Origin: Bacteroidales bacterium
GTDB lineage: Bacteria; Bacteroidota; Bacteroidia; Bacteroidales; UBA7960
Length of the DNA stretch: 7,462 bases
Assembly: GCA_003451785.1 (NCBI GenBank)
Contig: DMJL01000230.1
Location: 2,327-9,788, forward strand
Direction of reading: 5' to 3'
The notes below the pieces were generated by a model. The model did not search any database, had not been told where the DNA came from, and saw nothing but the letters and a program-made list of their open reading frames with translations. Each line of letters opens with the position of its first letter. Within the stretch, counting starts at the first letter, position 1. The translations under genes were made by a program, and so were the position numbers. Shown here in pieces: positions 5,022 through 7,462 of this stretch.

Positions 5022-7427
5022 ATGAAACTTTTGAAAAAGATTCTTATTGCGCTTTCTATTCTGATAGTTGTAGCAATAGTTGCATCAGCTATTACGCTTA
5101 GGCATATAGCCCGTAGAGCTTTGCCAGATTACAACCTTACCTTAGAAGCCCCCTATTTGAAGGAAGAAGTAACCGTTTTTCGCGATCAGCATGCTATCCC
5201 CTACATTTTTGCAAAAAATGAAAACGATCTATATTTTGCAGTTGGCTTTGTGATGGCACAAGATAGACTTTGGCAAATGGACTTGCTGAGACGAGTAACC
5301 ATGGGACGGCTTTCAGAAATATTTGGTGAGGATATGATTGAAACCGATCTTCTGCTTCGCGCCTTGCGCATACCCGAAAAATCCAATAAGGTGCTTAGTG
5401 GTACAGAGCCAGATGTGATGTCGGCTTTGGAGGCATTTAGCAATGGTGTAAATCACTTCATTGAGTTACAAGGCAACCAATTGCCTCCCGAATTTACCTT
5501 GCTTGGATATAAGCCCGAACCTTGGCAACCCATACATTCTGTGAATCTAATCGGGTACATGGCTTGGGATCTTTCTGGTGCATGGCAAATAGAGGCTACA
5601 CTGCATAAGCTGAAACAACACTTAGATGAAGAGAAATTCTTGCAGTTGCTTCCCAATATGGCACACCACCCCACATTTGTTTATCCCACACCCCAAGGCG
5701 ATGCCATAGGTGCATTATCTGCATTGCTAAGACCTGCATCCAAACTTGGAGACTTGGGGCTGGAAGTGTTTAGTGCGAGCAATTCGTGGGCTGTATCCCC
5801 GAATAGAAGTACTACCGGTTATCCCATTTTGGCCAACGATATGCACTTGGGCTTTGGGTCGCCCGGGATATGGTATCAAATGAAGCACGAGGTGGAAGGA
5901 CGCATGAAGGTATCTGGCGTGGTATTGCCTGGGCAACCATTTGTAATAGTGGGTCATAACAATCATTTTGCATGGGGTATGACCAATGTGTATGTTGACG
6001 ATGCCGACTTCTTTTTAGAAACCCTTAATCCGGAAAATCCTGACCTATATTTGTACAACGATGAATGGCTGCCTGTAGAAATCAGGCAGGAGCGGATTGC
6101 AGTTAGCGACGGCGATACAGTAGTGCGCGAGTTAAGATTTACCCATCGAGGTCCCGTGATTTCTCAATTTCGCGATATTAAGAACCAGGCAATTACTATG
6201 CAATGGACGGGAAACTTGTACAGCAACGAAGTAAGGTCAATGTATTTGCTCAACCATGGACGCAACTGGAACGATTTTCGCAACGCATTGCGCAGCATGA
6301 CTTCCATTAGCCAAAATGTGATTTTTGCCGACACAGAAGGCAATATTGGCCTGCAAACTGCTGCAGGAGTACCCATGAGAAATGATGGCGGCGGGTTGTT
6401 TATCTACCCGGGGCACACAAGCCAATACAACTGGGTGGGCTTGGTGCCTTTCGAAGAGCTTCCTTTTGTCTTTAATCCGCCCGACGGCATGATCTCTACT
6501 GCCAACAATCGCACTATCGATGAATCCTACCCGCATCATATTGGATACCAGTTTGCGATGCCATTTCGCATCGACCGCATAAGGGAGATGCTCGGCCAGC
6601 AGGAAAAACACAGTCCGGAGGATTTCCAGCGAATGTTGGGCGATTTTTGCTCAAAGTTAGCACAACGATATATGCCAGCACTTTTGGGAATTTTGCAGGC
6701 TACCACACTAGATGCAAAAGAAACCCAAGCACTCGAATTACTTCAAAACTGGGATATGGTGTATTCAGCCCAAGCAAGTCAACCAGCCATATTCGACAAG
6801 TTTTACCTTCGATTGGTTCACAATCTACTCAAAGACGAGATGGGCGAGGAGCTTTTTACGGAGTTTTTGGGAGACCGCTCAGCTGTAAACAATATTGTGG
6901 AGCATATTTGGAACAACAGAAATTCGTCTTGGATTGACAATGTTCAAACTGCAGAAATTGAGACTTTCGACCAATTGGTGATATACAGCTTTTCGGAAAG
7001 TTTGCAGCTTTTGGGTGAACAACTTGGTGCAAATCCGGCTGGTTGGCAATGGGGAGAGTTGCACACCCTCACCGTTAGCCATCCTATGGGGAGAGTGAAG
7101 ATATTAGATAGGTTGCTTGGTCTCAACAAGGGTCCTTTCCCTGTTGGTGGAAGCTATCATACGGTAAATCCTTTGGGATACAGCTTCCGCAATCCATTTG
7201 TTGTAGCCCACGGAGCATCACAACGCCACATCTACCAGCCAGGCAATTGGAATAAAAATTTTGTTGTGATTCCGACAGGCACTTCAGGTATTCCCGCAAG
7301 TGATTACTACCTGAATCAGTTAGGTATGTTTTTGGATAATCAATACCATACCAAGCCGTGGTTGCGAAGCGATGTGGAGGCGCAAGCCCGATATACAAGC
7401 AGGTTGCTTCCTATTTCTGCTCAATAA
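5022..7427 (+). CDS. Penicillin acylase family Ntn hydrolase, membrane-anchored
   Basis: This complete 801-residue protein belongs to the penicillin acylase family (peptidase S45), which hydrolyses amide bonds of acylated amines; members act on beta-lactams, acyl-homoserine lactones or other N-acyl compounds. A basic N-terminus and hydrophobic stretch (about residues 7-25) form a signal anchor, so the enzyme should face the periplasm. The alpha-chain part has the typical FAVGFVMAQDRLWQMDLLRR (72-91). The catalytic serine is Ser253 in ASNSWAV; autocleavage before it would leave a beta chain of 549 residues, close to the 557 of E. coli penicillin G acylase. Other family marks are ANDMHL (271-276), the probable calcium-site acids in DDADFF (326-331), STANNR with likely oxyanion Asn495, GGSYHTVN (709-716) and HGASQR (730-735). 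All key residues look intact. The substrate cannot be told from sequence. It lies 347 bases after the BlaI/M56 pair, apparently with its own promoter. Confidence 0.93.
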   Translation: MKLLKKILIALSILIVVAIVASAITLRHIARRALPDYNLTLEAPYLKEEVTVFRDQHAIPYIFAKNENDLYFAVGFVMAQDRLWQMDLLRRVTMGRLSEIFGEDMIETDLLLRALRIPEKSNKVLSGTEPDVMSALEAFSNGVNHFIELQGNQLPPEFTLLGYKPEPWQPIHSVNLIGYMAWDLSGAWQIEATLHKLKQHLDEEKFLQLLPNMAHHPTFVYPTPQGDAIGALSALLRPASKLGDLGLEVFSASNSWAVSPNRSTTGYPILANDMHLGFGSPGIWYQMKHEVEGRMKVSGVVLPGQPFVIVGHNNHFAWGMTNVYVDDADFFLETLNPENPDLYLYNDEWLPVEIRQERIAVSDGDTVVRELRFTHRGPVISQFRDIKNQAITMQWTGNLYSNEVRSMYLLNHGRNWNDFRNALRSMTSISQNVIFADTEGNIGLQTAAGVPMRNDGGGLFIYPGHTSQYNWVGLVPFEELPFVFNPPDGMISTANNRTIDESYPHHIGYQFAMPFRIDRIREMLGQQEKHSPEDFQRMLGDFCSKLAQRYMPALLGILQATTLDAKETQALELLQNWDMVYSAQASQPAIFDKFYLRLVHNLLKDEMGEELFTEFLGDRSAVNNIVEHIWNNRNSSWIDNVQTAEIETFDQLVIYSFSESLQLLGEQLGANPAGWQWGELHTLTVSHPMGRVKILDRLLGLNKGPFPVGGSYHTVNPLGYSFRNPFVVAHGASQRHIYQPGNWNKNFVVIPTGTSGIPASDYYLNQLGMFLDNQYHTKPWLRSDVEAQARYTSRLLPISAQ

Positions 7428-7446
7428 AATCTAATTATTTGGCGTA

Positions 7447-7462
7447 ATGGACATTTTTCAGG
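7447..7462 (+). CDS. Possible start of a further gene (cut by window end)
   Basis: An ATG 20 bases after the acylase stop opens a frame reading MDIFQ to the window end. The close spacing on the same strand would fit an operon partner, but five codons cannot identify a gene or even prove there is one. Confidence 0.2.

Noticed and set aside
6237..6611. 124-codon open frame on the minus strand opposite the acylase
   Set aside because: Shadow of the conserved acylase coding sequence, with no independent support.

Overview
The window reads as a chromosomal segment of a member of the Bacteroidota, probably an anaerobic or facultatively anaerobic lineage. The evidence is as follows: start codons are preceded by A/T-rich stretches rather than Shine-Dalgarno sequences; the best promoter-like sites have the Bacteroidota -7 form TAnnTTTG; and the BlaI-type regulator, the M56-TonB fusion and the penicillin acylase all have the look of that phylum. 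All five recognisable genes lie on the + strand. No tRNA, rRNA, CRISPR array, transposase or phage gene is visible.

Left part (1-2315): the 3' end of ygeY (M20 metallohydrolase, missing about 70 N-terminal residues beyond the window edge) is followed after 36 bases by a complete ygeW (knotted carbamoyltransferase of unknown substrate). These two are partners in the enigmatic ygeW-ygeX-ygeY purine/diaminopropionate cluster of enterobacteria and anaerobes. A strong intrinsic terminator closes the unit.

Middle part (2316-4769): two copies of a 16-base palindrome overlap a promoter and precede a BlaI/MecI-family repressor. Downstream, after a 167-base gap, is a 548-residue membrane M56 metallopeptidase that carries a TonB C-terminal domain and a further C-terminal module resembling part of a TonB-receptor plug. 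Together they look like an autoregulated repressor/antirepressor protease pair: the M56 protein would receive an envelope signal and lead to cleavage or release of the repressor. No penicillin-binding sensor domain is present, so a beta-lactam signal is not supported by the sequence. A perfect 33-base palindrome without a T-tract follows the M56 gene.

Right part (4770-7462): a 347-base gap, including the palindrome, ends in a plausible promoter for an 801-residue N-terminally membrane-anchored penicillin acylase family protein (Ntn hydrolase) with its autocatalytic serine and other family motifs intact. An ATG 20 bases after its stop may begin another gene, but only 16 bases of it are visible.

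The most interesting points are the promoter-overlapping tandem operators, the M56-TonB-plug-like three-part protein, the closeness of a BlaI/M56 pair to a penicillin acylase rather than a beta-lactamase, and the isolated perfect palindrome. None of these proves a new system.
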